Assembly: GCF_003958625.1 (NCBI RefSeq)
Contig: NZ_RSEL01000024.1
Location: 106,650 to 170,649, forward strand
DNA length: 64,000 nucleotides
DNA from: Tsuneonella rigui
Lineage (GTDB): Bacteria; Pseudomonadota; Alphaproteobacteria; Sphingomonadales; Sphingomonadaceae
Reading direction: 5' to 3'
Of this stretch, positions 36,417 to 45,580 are shown in pieces. A program made the translations under genes and the position numbers. Positions within the stretch are counted from its first letter, which is position 1, and each line of letters starts with the position of its first letter. A model generated the notes under the pieces. It had not been told where the DNA came from and did no database searches. It saw only the letters and a list, made by a program, of their open reading frames with translations.

Positions 36417-36418
36417 CC

Positions 36419-36637
36419 TCAGTCGGCGATCAGCGCGATCGCCAGGTAGATCAGGGCAAACGATCCGAAGCCGACGATCGTGCCGAGTGCGAACACGGCG
36501 CGGACGATCATGGGATCGATCCCGAAGTAGTTGCCGATCCCGGAGCAGACCCCGAAGACCTTGGCGTGAGTGCGGTCGAGCCTGAAGCTCTTGCCCACCG
36601 GCGTCACCGCCGGGCGCTGGCGGTCGAGGCTGCTCAC
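36419..36637 (-). CDS. PspC-domain protein
   Basis: A 72-residue protein with a PspC domain: FRLDRTHAKVFGVCSGIGNYFGIDP, then one long hydrophobic helix (VRAVFALGTIVGFGSFALIYLAIALI). GTG 36637 overlaps the stop of the 40-residue gene upstream. PspC-type proteins sense or relay membrane stress. There is no pspA nearby. Confidence 0.88.
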   Translation of the reverse strand: MSSLDRQRPAVTPVGKSFRLDRTHAKVFGVCSGIGNYFGIDPMIVRAVFALGTIVGFGSFALIYLAIALIAD

Positions 36638-36756
36638 GCAACGACGCCCGGGAGCAGCGCGCCCTGGTTGGCGGGGACGATCGCGGCGGCGAACATCACG
36701 AGGCTGAAAGCGGCCGAGAAGACGGCGGCGACGAGCTTGTTGTTAAGTACTTCCAT
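36634..36756 (-). CDS. Small membrane protein upstream of pspC (40 aa)
   Basis: ATG 36756 with AAGGA nine bases upstream; 40 residues, mostly one transmembrane helix (LVAAVFSAAFSLVMFAAAIV). The stop overlaps the pspC start (GTGA), so both are translated together. No family recognised. Too short for ordinary gene finders, but the ribosome binding site and coupling support it. Confidence 0.65.
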   Translation of the reverse strand: MEVLNNKLVAAVFSAAFSLVMFAAAIVPANQGALLPGVVA

Positions 36757-36983
36757 TGTCTTGTTCCTTGTCCAAGCGTTTCCGGCGGACTGTCCGGCGG
36801 ATGCCAAGTACTTCGCAAGTACCGTGCCAATTTGCGAAAATGGCGGAATTCTGCGGTTTTCGTCGGTCGCTTGGTTTCGCGGAGATTAACGCGCCGCTCA
36901 TCATCGGGAAATTTTCCCAACTGTTGGGATCGGCGTTTTGGTCACTGGCCTGCCAGCGGTCCGGCGGCTAACCGAGAGGCCGC

Positions 36984-38042
36984 ATGGCGCTCGACCGCAT
37001 CTCGCTTTCCGGCTTCCGCAACCACCGCGAGACCGCGCTGGAGGACACACGCACGTTCAACCTGCTCGTCGGTGAGAACGGCGCGGGCAAGACCAACGTG
37101 CTCGAAGCGCTGTCGCTGCTCGCACCCGGCCGCGGGCTGCGCCGCGCGGCTTTGCCCGAGATGGCCTCGGCCGAGGGGGACGGTGGGTTCGCGGTCGGCG
37201 CCTCGCTCGATGATGTGCGGATCGGCACACTGGCCGATCCCGCCCGCCCGACCCGGCGGCTGGTGCGGATCAACGGCGCGGAAGCGAGCGCGGTGGGTCT
37301 CGGCGAGTGGCTCGCGCTGTCGTGGCTCACCCCGGCGATGGATGGACTGTTCACCGGCAGCGCGGGCGGACGGCGGCGTTGGCTCGACCGGCTGGCGGTA
37401 GCGCTCGACGCCGGGCACGCTCGCCACGCCGCGCGCTACGAAGCGGCCTTGCGCGAACGCAATCGCCTGCTCGGGGCGGAAGCGGCGCCCGATCCGGTAT
37501 GGCTCGACGGGATCGAGGCGCAGATGGCCGAAGCGGGCGCCGCGCTGATTGCGGGACGCTCAGCCCTGATAGAAGCGCTGATCGAGGCCCTCGCGGAACT
37601 GCCGCGCGAACCCTTTGCCCTGCCCGAGCTTGAATACCGCAGCGGCGGCCCGGCGGATCCATCAGCTTGGCGCGCCAACCGCGCGCGCGACCGGGCAGCG
37701 GGCCGCACACTCGAAGGCCCGCACCGCGACGACCTCGGCGTGACCATGGCCGGCAAGGCCCAGCCCGCCGACCGCTGCTCGACCGGCGAGCAAAAGGCGA
37801 TGCTGATCGCGATCACCCTCGCCCACGCCGGGCTCGCCGCGCGCGGGCGGGCGAGCGTGCTCTTGCTCGACGAAGTGGCCGCGCACCTCGACCCGGTCCG
37901 GCGCGAGGCGCTGTTCGAGCGGCTGGCGGGCAGTGGCACGCAAGTGTGGTTGACCGGTACCGAGACCGCGCCGTTCGCGCCGATTATGGGCGAGGCAGCC
38001 GTGTGGAGGGTTGCCGGCGGAGAGGCCCGCCGGGAGAACTAG
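36984..38042 (+). CDS. recF: DNA replication/repair protein RecF
   Basis: A 352-residue RecF, the SMC-like ATPase that helps load RecA at gaps. N-terminus RISLSGFRNHRE, Walker A VGENGAGKTNVLEAL at about residue 30, the central SPGRG-like APGRGLRRA, signature CSTGEQKAMLIAITLAHA and Walker B VLLLDEVAAHLD. It stands alone here, away from dnaA and dnaN, as usual in alphaproteobacteria. Its last bases overlap ubiK. Confidence 0.95.
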   Translation: MALDRISLSGFRNHRETALEDTRTFNLLVGENGAGKTNVLEALSLLAPGRGLRRAALPEMASAEGDGGFAVGASLDDVRIGTLADPARPTRRLVRINGAEASAVGLGEWLALSWLTPAMDGLFTGSAGGRRRWLDRLAVALDAGHARHAARYEAALRERNRLLGAEAAPDPVWLDGIEAQMAEAGAALIAGRSALIEALIEALAELPREPFALPELEYRSGGPADPSAWRANRARDRAAGRTLEGPHRDDLGVTMAGKAQPADRCSTGEQKAMLIAITLAHAGLAARGRASVLLLDEVAAHLDPVRREALFERLAGSGTQVWLTGTETAPFAPIMGEAAVWRVAGGEARREN

Positions 38043-38293
38043 CCCTTCGCGGCCAGCTTTGCTTCGAGCGCCGCGATCCGCTCGGCCAGCTTCTCGTTCT
38101 CCTCGCGCGCCCGCGCGGCCATGTCCTTGACCGCGTCGAATTCCTCGCGAGACACGAAATCGAGCCCGCCGACCGCCTCGCGCACGCGCCCCTTGGCGCC
38201 CTCGCGCACCTCGCGCGCCATACCCGCGGCGGTGCCGGCGGCGGCATTGGCCAGCTTGACGAGGTCGGAGATCAGATGATTTTCGCTCTGCAT
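38039..38293 (-). CDS. ubiK: Accessory factor UbiK family protein
   Basis: An 84-residue BMFP/UbiK protein: a short amphipathic N-terminal region (HLISDLVKLANAAAGTAAGM), FVSREEFDAVKDMAARARE and a C-terminal coiled coil (NEKLAERIAALEAKLAAKG). UbiK assists the ubiquinone-biosynthesis complex and can bind membranes. It converges with recF, overlapping by 4 bases. Confidence 0.9.
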   Translation of the reverse strand: MQSENHLISDLVKLANAAAGTAAGMAREVREGAKGRVREAVGGLDFVSREEFDAVKDMAARAREENEKLAERIAALEAKLAAKG

Positions 38294-38331
38294 GGCCGGC
38301 TATGTGAACGCCTGAGTTGACGCTCGCAAGG

Positions 38332-38882
38332 TCAGAATTCGTAGCGCTGGACCGCTCCGTTCGCGGCACCCTCGCGCCCGCCGTCGGGATTGGCCTGGAG
38401 GAACTCCCAGTTGAGCAGCGTCGCGAAGGCTATCCACGCGAGGTACGGCAGCAGCAGCAGCGCGGCGACCCGGCGCACACGCCAGAACAGCACGATAGTC
38501 ACGATCACCAGCACGTCGAGCACGCCGATCACGATCAGCGCTTCCTTGATCCGGTGCATCGCGAAGAACACTGGCGACCACGACAGGTTGACGAGCAACT
38601 GCAACGCGAAGGCAACGATCGCCGCCGTCCGCCCGCGCGCGCCCCATGCGGCGCATACCATCGCCAGCGCCAGCCCCATCAGCACATAGAGGATCGACCA
38701 GACGATCCCGAACCACATCGGCGGCGGGAAGATCGCCGGCTTGACCAGCGACTGGAACCACGCGCTCTCGGCGTTGCTTCCGACCTGTCCCGACAGGAAC
38801 CCGAGCAGCAGCACGAGCGGCACGGTGAACAGCGCCCAGCGCAGGAAGCTGGCGCGCAACTGCCCGCGCGATGCCAATCCGG

Positions 38883-38886
<4 letters not shown>
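38332..38886 (-). CDS. tspO: TspO/MBR family tryptophan-rich sensory protein
   Basis: A 184-residue protein with five hydrophobic helices. Family residues include WFQSLVKPAIFPPPMWFGIVW, LLVNLSWSPVFF and ALLLLPYLAWIAFATLLNWE, rich in Trp and Pro. TspO binds tetrapyrroles and affects porphyrin or stress responses. The start overlaps the tlyA stop by 4 bases, so they form one operon. Confidence 0.92.
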
Positions 38887-39692
<806 letters not shown>

Positions 39693-39744
39693 CGGCACAT
39701 CATCGCCTAGCGTGCGTTGGCCGATTGGCAAACCGGGAGAAATC

Positions 39745-40275
39745 ATGGCTTTCCGCCGCCTGTTCGTTGCAGCCCTCTTCGTTTCGGTCGCCGGCTGCGT
39801 CGCCGCGCCGCCGCAACCCCAGCCGACGCCGCCGGTCGTCACGCCCACTCCCCGTCCGACCCCGACACCGACCCCAGTGCCGACCTACTCGAATTGGATG
39901 GACGTGCCGCAGACGCCCGGCGACTGGCGCTACGGACCGATCACCGGCGGCACGGCCGCGCAGTTCGGCCAGGCGGCGAGTGAGGCGCGCTTCGCCATCC
40001 GCTGCCTGCGCCGGGGCGAAATCGAGCTGGTCCGCTACGGCTCCTTCGCCGGGGACGCGGCGATGACGGTCCGCACCGAAAGCGCGAGCCGCGGTATTGC
40101 GGGCGTGCCGATGATGGACAACGCCGCATTGCGCGCGACCCTTTCGGCGAGCGATCCGCTGCTCGACGCGATGGCGTTTTCCAAGGGCCGCTTCGCGATC
40201 GAAGCCCCCGGCGCACCTGCGCTCTACCTGCCGAGCTGGCCCGAAGTGACGCGAGTTATCGAGGATTGCCGCTGA
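39745..40275 (+). CDS. Lipoprotein of unknown function
   Basis: A 176-residue protein. ATG 39745 has GGGAGA upstream. The lipoprotein signal ends VAGC, followed by a proline- and threonine-rich linker (PQPTPPVVTPTPRPTPTPTP) that probably spans peptidoglycan. The globular part contains YGPITGGTAAQFGQ, FAIRCLRRGEIELVR and a tail, PSWPEVTRVIEDCR, with a late cysteine. Similar proteins are common in sphingomonads and are uncharacterised. Convergent with the S9 peptidase. Confidence 0.75.
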   Translation: MAFRRLFVAALFVSVAGCVAAPPQPQPTPPVVTPTPRPTPTPTPVPTYSNWMDVPQTPGDWRYGPITGGTAAQFGQAASEARFAIRCLRRGEIELVRYGSFAGDAAMTVRTESASRGIAGVPMMDNAALRATLSASDPLLDAMAFSKGRFAIEAPGAPALYLPSWPEVTRVIEDCR

Positions 40276-40288
40276 GCCGCGGCGCCGC

Positions 40289-42217
40289 TTACTTCTTCAG
40301 GTACTTGTCGAACCACTCGACCGTCCGCTTGAGCGAATCGAGCTGGTTCTCTTGCTTGCGGAAGCCGTGCCCTTCGGCCGGGTAGTAGATCGTCTCCACC
40401 ACGTTGCCCTTCGCCTTGAGGATGTCGTGCACCTCCTGCGCCTGGCCCTTGGGTACGCGAATGTCGTTTTCGCCCTGGATGGTCAGCAGCGGCGCCTTGG
40501 CCTGCGCAATGTAGGTAAGCGGAGACGCCCGGTCATATCCCGCCGGGTTGCTCGCGGGCGTGCCCATCAATCCACGCAGGTAGGCTTTCAGCACCTCGTC
40601 CATGTCGCGGTACATCGTGCGCCAGTTGATGATGCCGAACCATTGCACACCGGCGGCGAATTCGTCGGGCGTCTTGGCCAGCGCCATCAGGGTCATGAAG
40701 CCGCCGTAGCTGCCACCGAAGATACCGACCCGCTTGGGATCGACGTACCCGGTATCGACCAGGAACTGCTTGGCCGCGACCGTGTCCTTGAGGTCGCCCC
40801 CGCCGAGATCGTCGTAGTTGGCAAGCTGGAACGGCCGGCCATAACCGGTCGAGCCGCGGAAGTTCGGCGCGATCACGATGTACCCCCGGCTCGCCAGCGC
40901 GGCCGCAACGTCGTCGAAGTAATCCTCCGTCTTACCGGTGGGCCCGCCGTGGGGAACCACGATCGCCGGGTTGGCGCCGTCGCGCTTGAGGTTGGCCGGC
41001 ATGGTGACGAGCGCACTGACCAGCGTGCCGTCGAAACTCTTGTACGTCACCATTTGCGAAGTCGGCAGTGCGGTAGGTGAAAGGCTGGCGACCGCGAGGC
41101 GTGTGAGCTGCTTGAGCGAATTGTCCTGCAGATCGTAGGAGTACAGCTCGCCCGAGGTGTTCGCGCCCATGTGCATGACCATCAGCGATCGCCCATCGGG
41201 CGAGCGCGCATCCGATCCAGCCGCGAAGTTGAGGCCGCCCGGCATGTTGAGAGCGGTTTCCGCGCCGCTGGCGATATCGTGCCGCACCAACGTGGTGCGC
41301 ATGTCGTCGCTGCTTTCGGCAAGAAGCGCCTTGCCGTCGCGGGTGAAGCGGATCGCGGTCTGGTCCCAGATGATCGGCTTCAGCCAATTCCACTGCTTGG
41401 TCGCGCGATTGTAGAGTCCGGCGTGTAGGCGGCCGGTGTCCTGGTCGGTGGTGACCGCGAGCCACTGCCCGTCCGGGCTCACGTCGTGCACGGCGTAGAT
41501 CGTATCCGCTTTGCCGAGAAGGCGCGTCGCCTTGCCGCTGGCGGCGTCGATCTGCCAGACCTCGCTGCTGGTGGAATCGATCTCCTCGCGGTTCGCGAAA
41601 ATCGTCTTGCCGCCGTCCGTCCAGACGCGCGGCGACCATTCGAGTTGCGGATCGGCTTCTTGAGTGAGCACGCGGATCTTCCCGCTCGCATCCATCACCG
41701 CGACGTTCGATTGCGCCTCGCTCTTCTTCTTGACCAGCAGCGCCATCGTCCCGTCCGCGCCGCCCGGAATGAGGCCGCGTTCGCTGAGCTCCGCCGTCTG
41801 GGTCAGACGCTCGACCGCACCGCCATCCGTCGGCACGCGGAAGATATCGTAGTACTCATCGCCGCCGTTATCCTGGACGAAGTAGAGCCACTTGCCGTCA
41901 ACCGAGGGCGCAAGGCCGGATTGGCTGTCGTTCGACTGGGTAATCTGCAGCGGCCAGCTACCGTCGGCGTCGGTGCGCCAGATGTTGTAGCGGCCGGTGA
42001 GGTTGGTGACGAGGAACACGTGCTTGCCGTCCGCGCTCCAGGTCGAGCCGGCGACGTTGCGCGACATGCCGATGTCTTCCAGCGGCACCGCGCGGGCATT
42101 GGGATTGTCGGGCGACGTGACGCTCTTGGGATCGGTGACCGGCCGATCAGGCGTGGCGATCTGCGCCGCCAGCGGCGAGGCCGCGCAAAGAAGTGCGACC
42201 GCGAACAATCGACGCAT
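40289..42217 (-). CDS. S9 family (prolyl-oligopeptidase-like) peptidase
   Basis: A 642-residue secreted peptidase. Signal peptide (LFAVALLCAASPLAAQ), an N-terminal beta-propeller with DPP-like repeats, and a C-terminal alpha/beta-hydrolase. The triad is Ser in GIFGGSYGGFMTL, Asp in GENDIRVPKGQ and His in AEGHGFRKQEN. It probably cleaves dipeptides or acylated peptides in the periplasm. No ATP-dependent partner; single gene. Confidence 0.92.
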   Translation of the reverse strand: MRRLFAVALLCAASPLAAQIATPDRPVTDPKSVTSPDNPNARAVPLEDIGMSRNVAGSTWSADGKHVFLVTNLTGRYNIWRTDADGSWPLQITQSNDSQSGLAPSVDGKWLYFVQDNGGDEYYDIFRVPTDGGAVERLTQTAELSERGLIPGGADGTMALLVKKKSEAQSNVAVMDASGKIRVLTQEADPQLEWSPRVWTDGGKTIFANREEIDSTSSEVWQIDAASGKATRLLGKADTIYAVHDVSPDGQWLAVTTDQDTGRLHAGLYNRATKQWNWLKPIIWDQTAIRFTRDGKALLAESSDDMRTTLVRHDIASGAETALNMPGGLNFAAGSDARSPDGRSLMVMHMGANTSGELYSYDLQDNSLKQLTRLAVASLSPTALPTSQMVTYKSFDGTLVSALVTMPANLKRDGANPAIVVPHGGPTGKTEDYFDDVAAALASRGYIVIAPNFRGSTGYGRPFQLANYDDLGGGDLKDTVAAKQFLVDTGYVDPKRVGIFGGSYGGFMTLMALAKTPDEFAAGVQWFGIINWRTMYRDMDEVLKAYLRGLMGTPASNPAGYDRASPLTYIAQAKAPLLTIQGENDIRVPKGQAQEVHDILKAKGNVVETIYYPAEGHGFRKQENQLDSLKRTVEWFDKYLKK

Positions 42218-42329
42218 GGTAGTCCCCCCTCGTTTATAGGGCGAAGCTAGCGGGATTTCGCAGTTGTTGGAAGAAGCCGCATCGCAGCGGCCGGAACCAC
42301 CGATTCTGACAGTGAAAAACTTGAATGCA

Positions 42330-42446
42330 AGTCTTGTGTTCTGCCCCTGTTCGACTCACATTGTCTCCTGAGGCCAGCGACCCACGCGGCTCTCGGCCCC
42401 CGGTGAAACGAGGGTCTGGCTTTTCAAGCGCGAAAGGAGGTGACCG
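42330..42446 (+). promoter_or_regulatory. Structured leader with attenuator-like hairpin
   Basis: A bulged hairpin, GCCAG and ACCC (42373-42383) pairing with GGGT and CTGGC (42412-42420), is followed by TTTT at 42421-42424. This looks like an intrinsic terminator or attenuator just before the ribosome binding site of the small ORF. Its true 5' end is unknown. Confidence 0.45.
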
Positions 42447-42503
42447 ATGTCTCATGGTTCAGCAGGGAGGTCGGTGTCGACCCTCGCGGAGCATTATCGG
42501 TAA
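42447..42503 (+). CDS. Candidate 18-aa leader peptide or small protein
   Basis: ATG 42447 is preceded by AAAGGAGGTGA, a perfect anti-16S match, five bases upstream. The ORF encodes 18 residues, MSHGSAGRSVSTLAEHYR, and stops at TAA 42501. A strong intrinsic terminator follows 55 bases later, so the whole transcript would be under 300 bases. I do not recognise the peptide. It may be a leader peptide, a small protein, or a decoy ribosome-binding site on a regulatory RNA. Confidence 0.5.
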   Translation: MSHGSAGRSVSTLAEHYR

Positions 42504-42557
42504 ACTCCATCGCCGATAGAGGCTTCGTGGGCGGCCACACTGGCCGCTGACCATGCG

Positions 42558-42599
42558 AAGGGCGGTTTCTCGACAGAGGAGCCGCCCTTCTCATTTTTT
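42558..42599 (+). terminator. Intrinsic terminator of the small transcript
   Basis: AAGGGCGG at 42558-42565 pairs perfectly with CCGCCCTT at 42582-42589 and is followed by TTTTTT at 42594-42599. Confidence 0.92.
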
Positions 42600-42612
42600 G
42601 GAGTGAAACATT

Positions 42613-42705
42613 ATCGTCGGCCCGGGCTTGACCCGGGCTTGGTGCTTTCTTTCTCGCGCAGCGCCACGAGCAAGCACTACCCCGGATCAGGTCCGGGGCG
42701 ACGAT
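42613..42705. repeat. REP inverted pair (REPIN) upstream of ilvE
   Basis: The left arm, 42613-42647, and the right arm, 42672-42705, are imperfect inverted copies built on CCCGGGCTTGACCCGGG and CCCCGGATCAGGTCCGGGG cores. This is a second REP type, different from the one in btuF. It lies between the small transcript and ilvE. Confidence 0.8.
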
Positions 42706-42771
42706 GCTGCTTTGGGCGGTGAAAGGGAGTGCCACTTGCCTCTCCGCGCCCCTCGCCGTAACCGCCACGGC

Positions 42772-43848
42772 ATGGACTTCGCTCACCTGCCCCATCCCGC
42801 GCCCGTCGAGGGCGAGACCCGCGCTCAGGCGATCGCCGATCCCGGTTTCGGCACCGTGTTCACCGATCACATGGTGACGATCGACTACCACGCCGATCGC
42901 GGCTGGCACTCCGCCCGCATCGGTCCGCGCGAGCCGCTGGTGCTCGATCCGGCATGCGCGGTGCTGCATTATGCGCAGGAGATCTTCGAAGGCCTGAAAG
43001 CGTACAGGCATCCCGACGGAGCGTTCGCCATGTTCCGCCCGCAAGTGAACGCGGCGCGGATGAACAAGTCGGCCGACCGGCTCGCCATGCCGCACATTCC
43101 CGAGGATCTGTTCGTCGAGGCCTGCCGCGAGCTCGTGCTCAAGGACGCCGATTGGTTCCCGACCGTCGAGGGCGGTTCGATGTACCTGCGCCCCTTCATG
43201 TTCGCGTCCGAAGCGTTCCTCGGCGTGCGGCCGGCCAAGGAATACAAGTTCCTCGTCATCGCCAGCCCCGCGGGCAACTACTTCAAGTCGGGCGCGCCAG
43301 CGGTCAGCATCTGGGTCAGTCAGGACTACGTCCGGGCGGCCCCCGGCGGTACCGGCGCGGCCAAGACCGGCGGCAACTATGCCGCGAGCCTCGTCCCGCA
43401 GGCCGAGGCGATCGCCAAGGGTCACGACCAGGTCGTGTTCCTCGACGCGGTCGCGCGTCGCTGGATCGAGGAACTGGGCGGCATGAACCTGTTCTTCGTG
43501 TTCGACGACGGCAGCGTGATCACGCCCCCGCTCGGCGGCACGATCCTGCCCGGCGTGACCCGCGACAGCCTGATCCAGCTTCTGCGCGACGAAGGCCTGA
43601 CCGTGCGCGAGGAGCGTTACGCGATCGACCAGTGGCGCGCCGACGCGGAGAGCGGCCGGCTGGTCGAAACGATGGCCTGCGGCACCGCGGCGGTGGTGAC
43701 GCCGGTCGGCAAGGTCGCGGCGCCGGACTACGAGTTCACCATCGGCTCGGGCGGCCCGGGCCAGCTCACCGTCAAACTGCGCGAGCGACTGGTCGGCATC
43801 CAGCGCGGTACCGTCTCCGACCCGCACGGGTGGACCTACCGGCTCTAG
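42772..43848 (+). CDS. ilvE: Branched-chain amino acid aminotransferase
   Basis: A 358-residue PLP enzyme (fold type IV) that makes or degrades leucine, isoleucine and valine. Signatures: HYAQEIFEGLKAYRHPDG, MYLRPFMFASE, KTGGNYAASLVPQAEA (PLP lysine region), GGMNLFFVFDDG and ACGTAAVVTPVG. I give ATG 42772, which has no ribosome binding site; TTG 42736 in frame has GAAAGGGAG six bases upstream and would add 12 residues. The REPIN lies just upstream. Convergent overlap with the next gene. Confidence 0.93.
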   Translation: MDFAHLPHPAPVEGETRAQAIADPGFGTVFTDHMVTIDYHADRGWHSARIGPREPLVLDPACAVLHYAQEIFEGLKAYRHPDGAFAMFRPQVNAARMNKSADRLAMPHIPEDLFVEACRELVLKDADWFPTVEGGSMYLRPFMFASEAFLGVRPAKEYKFLVIASPAGNYFKSGAPAVSIWVSQDYVRAAPGGTGAAKTGGNYAASLVPQAEAIAKGHDQVVFLDAVARRWIEELGGMNLFFVFDDGSVITPPLGGTILPGVTRDSLIQLLRDEGLTVREERYAIDQWRADAESGRLVETMACGTAAVVTPVGKVAAPDYEFTIGSGGPGQLTVKLRERLVGIQRGTVSDPHGWTYRL

Positions 43849-44918
43849 ATTCGAGTCAGCGCCATCGCCGCGCGGGCGAGAACCGGCGCTGAAGCGGTGA
43901 GCGCGGTCAGCAAGCGTGCGCCGCTTGTGCGCTCGGCTAGCGACCACACGAGCTGCGCGGTCCGCACCGGGCGCAATGCGCGGGCGGCGAAACGACGCTG
44001 GAAGGTCGCCGCGTCCTCACCGTCGAGCCATGCCCGGGCCGCCGCTTCGCCGCTGTCCATCGCGATAGCCATGCCCTCCCCCGCAAGCGAAGGGATGACC
44101 GCCGCCTGATCGCCGAGCCGGTAAATTCCCGGAGCGGTATCTCGCGCGATCCAGCCGTAGGGAACCGAGCCGACGCTATCGACCGCGAGGTCGGCCGGCG
44201 CTGAGGCCATCCGCTCGCCGAAGAGCGAGTATTCGTCGGCTAACCGGTCGAGCAACGCGCGCGGATTGCCGCCTGCCTCCGCCAGCAGCGACTTGCGCAG
44301 CGCCAGGCAGACGTTGGCAGTGCCGTCTTCCTGCAGCACGATTCCGGCGTACCCGCCGTCGAACAGGTGCAGCTCGATCCGGCCGTGCAGCATCTCCTGA
44401 AGTCGTTGGTTGGCAGGAAGTCGCACCCGCAGTCCGAGCGCCGGGTCCTTCGCCTCGCGCGGTCGCGCTTCGCCGCGAACGTCGTGCTTGCCGGTGGCGA
44501 AGAAGATCGTCTCGGCCGGCCGGTCGCGGGCCTCGCCCTCGACCATGCCGGGGCGGACGGCGCGCGCCCTGTCGATCACCAGCTTGGCGCCATCGGCCAC
44601 CGCCCGCGCCCTGAGCGCGCCGTCGAGCGCGCGGCGCGACAGGCCATAACCCGGCGCAGGCAGCGGCCCCGTCGCCTCGCGCTCACCGGCAATCAGCGCC
44701 AACGAGGTCACCGCATGCCCGCCGAGCTCACGAGGATGGAGGCCCACCACGCCCAGCCGCTCGGCCGAGCGCCACGACAGGAACCCGCCGCACAGCGCGT
44801 CGCCGACTACCTCGTCACGGTCCATTAGCACCGGCGAAGCTCCAGCCCGCGCGAGCGTAATCGCGGCGACGCTCCCCGCCGGCCCCGCGCCGAGAATTAG
44901 CGGAGCTTCTCGACGCAC
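43845..44918 (-). CDS. FAD-dependent oxidoreductase of the type III PKS cluster
   Basis: A 357-residue flavoprotein related to geranylgeranyl reductases and aromatic monooxygenases. FAD motif LILGAGPAGSVAAITLARAG at the N-terminus, then GGFLSWRSAERLG, and a second FAD motif GIYRLGDQAAVIPSLAGEGM. GTG 44918 lies 22 bases inside the preceding methyltransferase gene, so they are coupled. It probably hydroxylates or oxidises the polyketide, as SrsC does in streptomycete phenolic-lipid clusters (inference). Confidence 0.82.
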   Translation of the reverse strand: MRREAPLILGAGPAGSVAAITLARAGASPVLMDRDEVVGDALCGGFLSWRSAERLGVVGLHPRELGGHAVTSLALIAGEREATGPLPAPGYGLSRRALDGALRARAVADGAKLVIDRARAVRPGMVEGEARDRPAETIFFATGKHDVRGEARPREAKDPALGLRVRLPANQRLQEMLHGRIELHLFDGGYAGIVLQEDGTANVCLALRKSLLAEAGGNPRALLDRLADEYSLFGERMASAPADLAVDSVGSVPYGWIARDTAPGIYRLGDQAAVIPSLAGEGMAIAMDSGEAAARAWLDGEDAATFQRRFAARALRPVRTAQLVWSLAERTSGARLLTALTASAPVLARAAMALTRI

Positions 44919-45580
44919 AACCGGAACGGAAACGCGCGAAATACCCGCGCACCCTCGACGCCTGCCTCCGCCAGCAATGGCGGCCACTCGGCGGGACGAT
45001 AGGATCGCGCGATCGAGAGGTGCCCGTCGTGCCGAACGATCGGGTGCCAGCGCATCAACCCGCTGAGCAACGGCCAGCCGGTGTAGGCGAAGCCGTGGCG
45101 GTGGAGATCGTTGATCAGCCACCCCGCCTTGGCCTCGCGGTCCATGAAGCGCAGGAAGGCGATCAACTGATCGCGGCTCATGTGATGCGCGACGAGGCTG
45201 GAGATCACACAATCCCAGCCCTCGCCCTCCAGATCGGCGTAATCGCCGGTGCGGTAATCGATATTGGAATCGTCTGTCGCCTCGCGAGCGGCCGCAACGC
45301 TGTGCGGATTGAGGTCGATCCCGATCAGCCGCGCCTCGATCCCGCGCCTCGCCGCCCACTTTGCGATGGCGCGGAGCATGTCGCCGTCGCCGAAGCCGAC
45401 ATCGAGCAGGTTGAACCTCTTGTGCGTGCCGATCGCGCGTTCGAGGAAGGCCAAAGTGGGGCGCCGCGCCAACGTGACCCTGTTGACCTGCGCAAGGTCG
45501 TGCAGGACTTGCGTATAGGTCCCCGCGTCGAGCGCGGGGTCGTCCATCAGCTCGTCCTGGTTGGCGCGTTCAGCCAGCAT
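44897..45580 (-). CDS. SAM-dependent methyltransferase of the type III PKS cluster
   Basis: A 227-residue class I methyltransferase: FNLLDVGFGDGDMLRAIAKW (SAM motif I), LIGIDLNPHSVAAARE and VISSLVAHHMSRDQLIAFLR. ATG 45580 lies 11 bases inside the end of the PKS gene. It is the middle gene of three overlapping genes, so it most likely methylates the polyketide product. Confidence 0.85.
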   Translation of the reverse strand: MLAERANQDELMDDPALDAGTYTQVLHDLAQVNRVTLARRPTLAFLERAIGTHKRFNLLDVGFGDGDMLRAIAKWAARRGIEARLIGIDLNPHSVAAAREATDDSNIDYRTGDYADLEGEGWDCVISSLVAHHMSRDQLIAFLRFMDREAKAGWLINDLHRHGFAYTGWPLLSGLMRWHPIVRHDGHLSIARSYRPAEWPPLLAEAGVEGARVFRAFPFRLCVEKLR

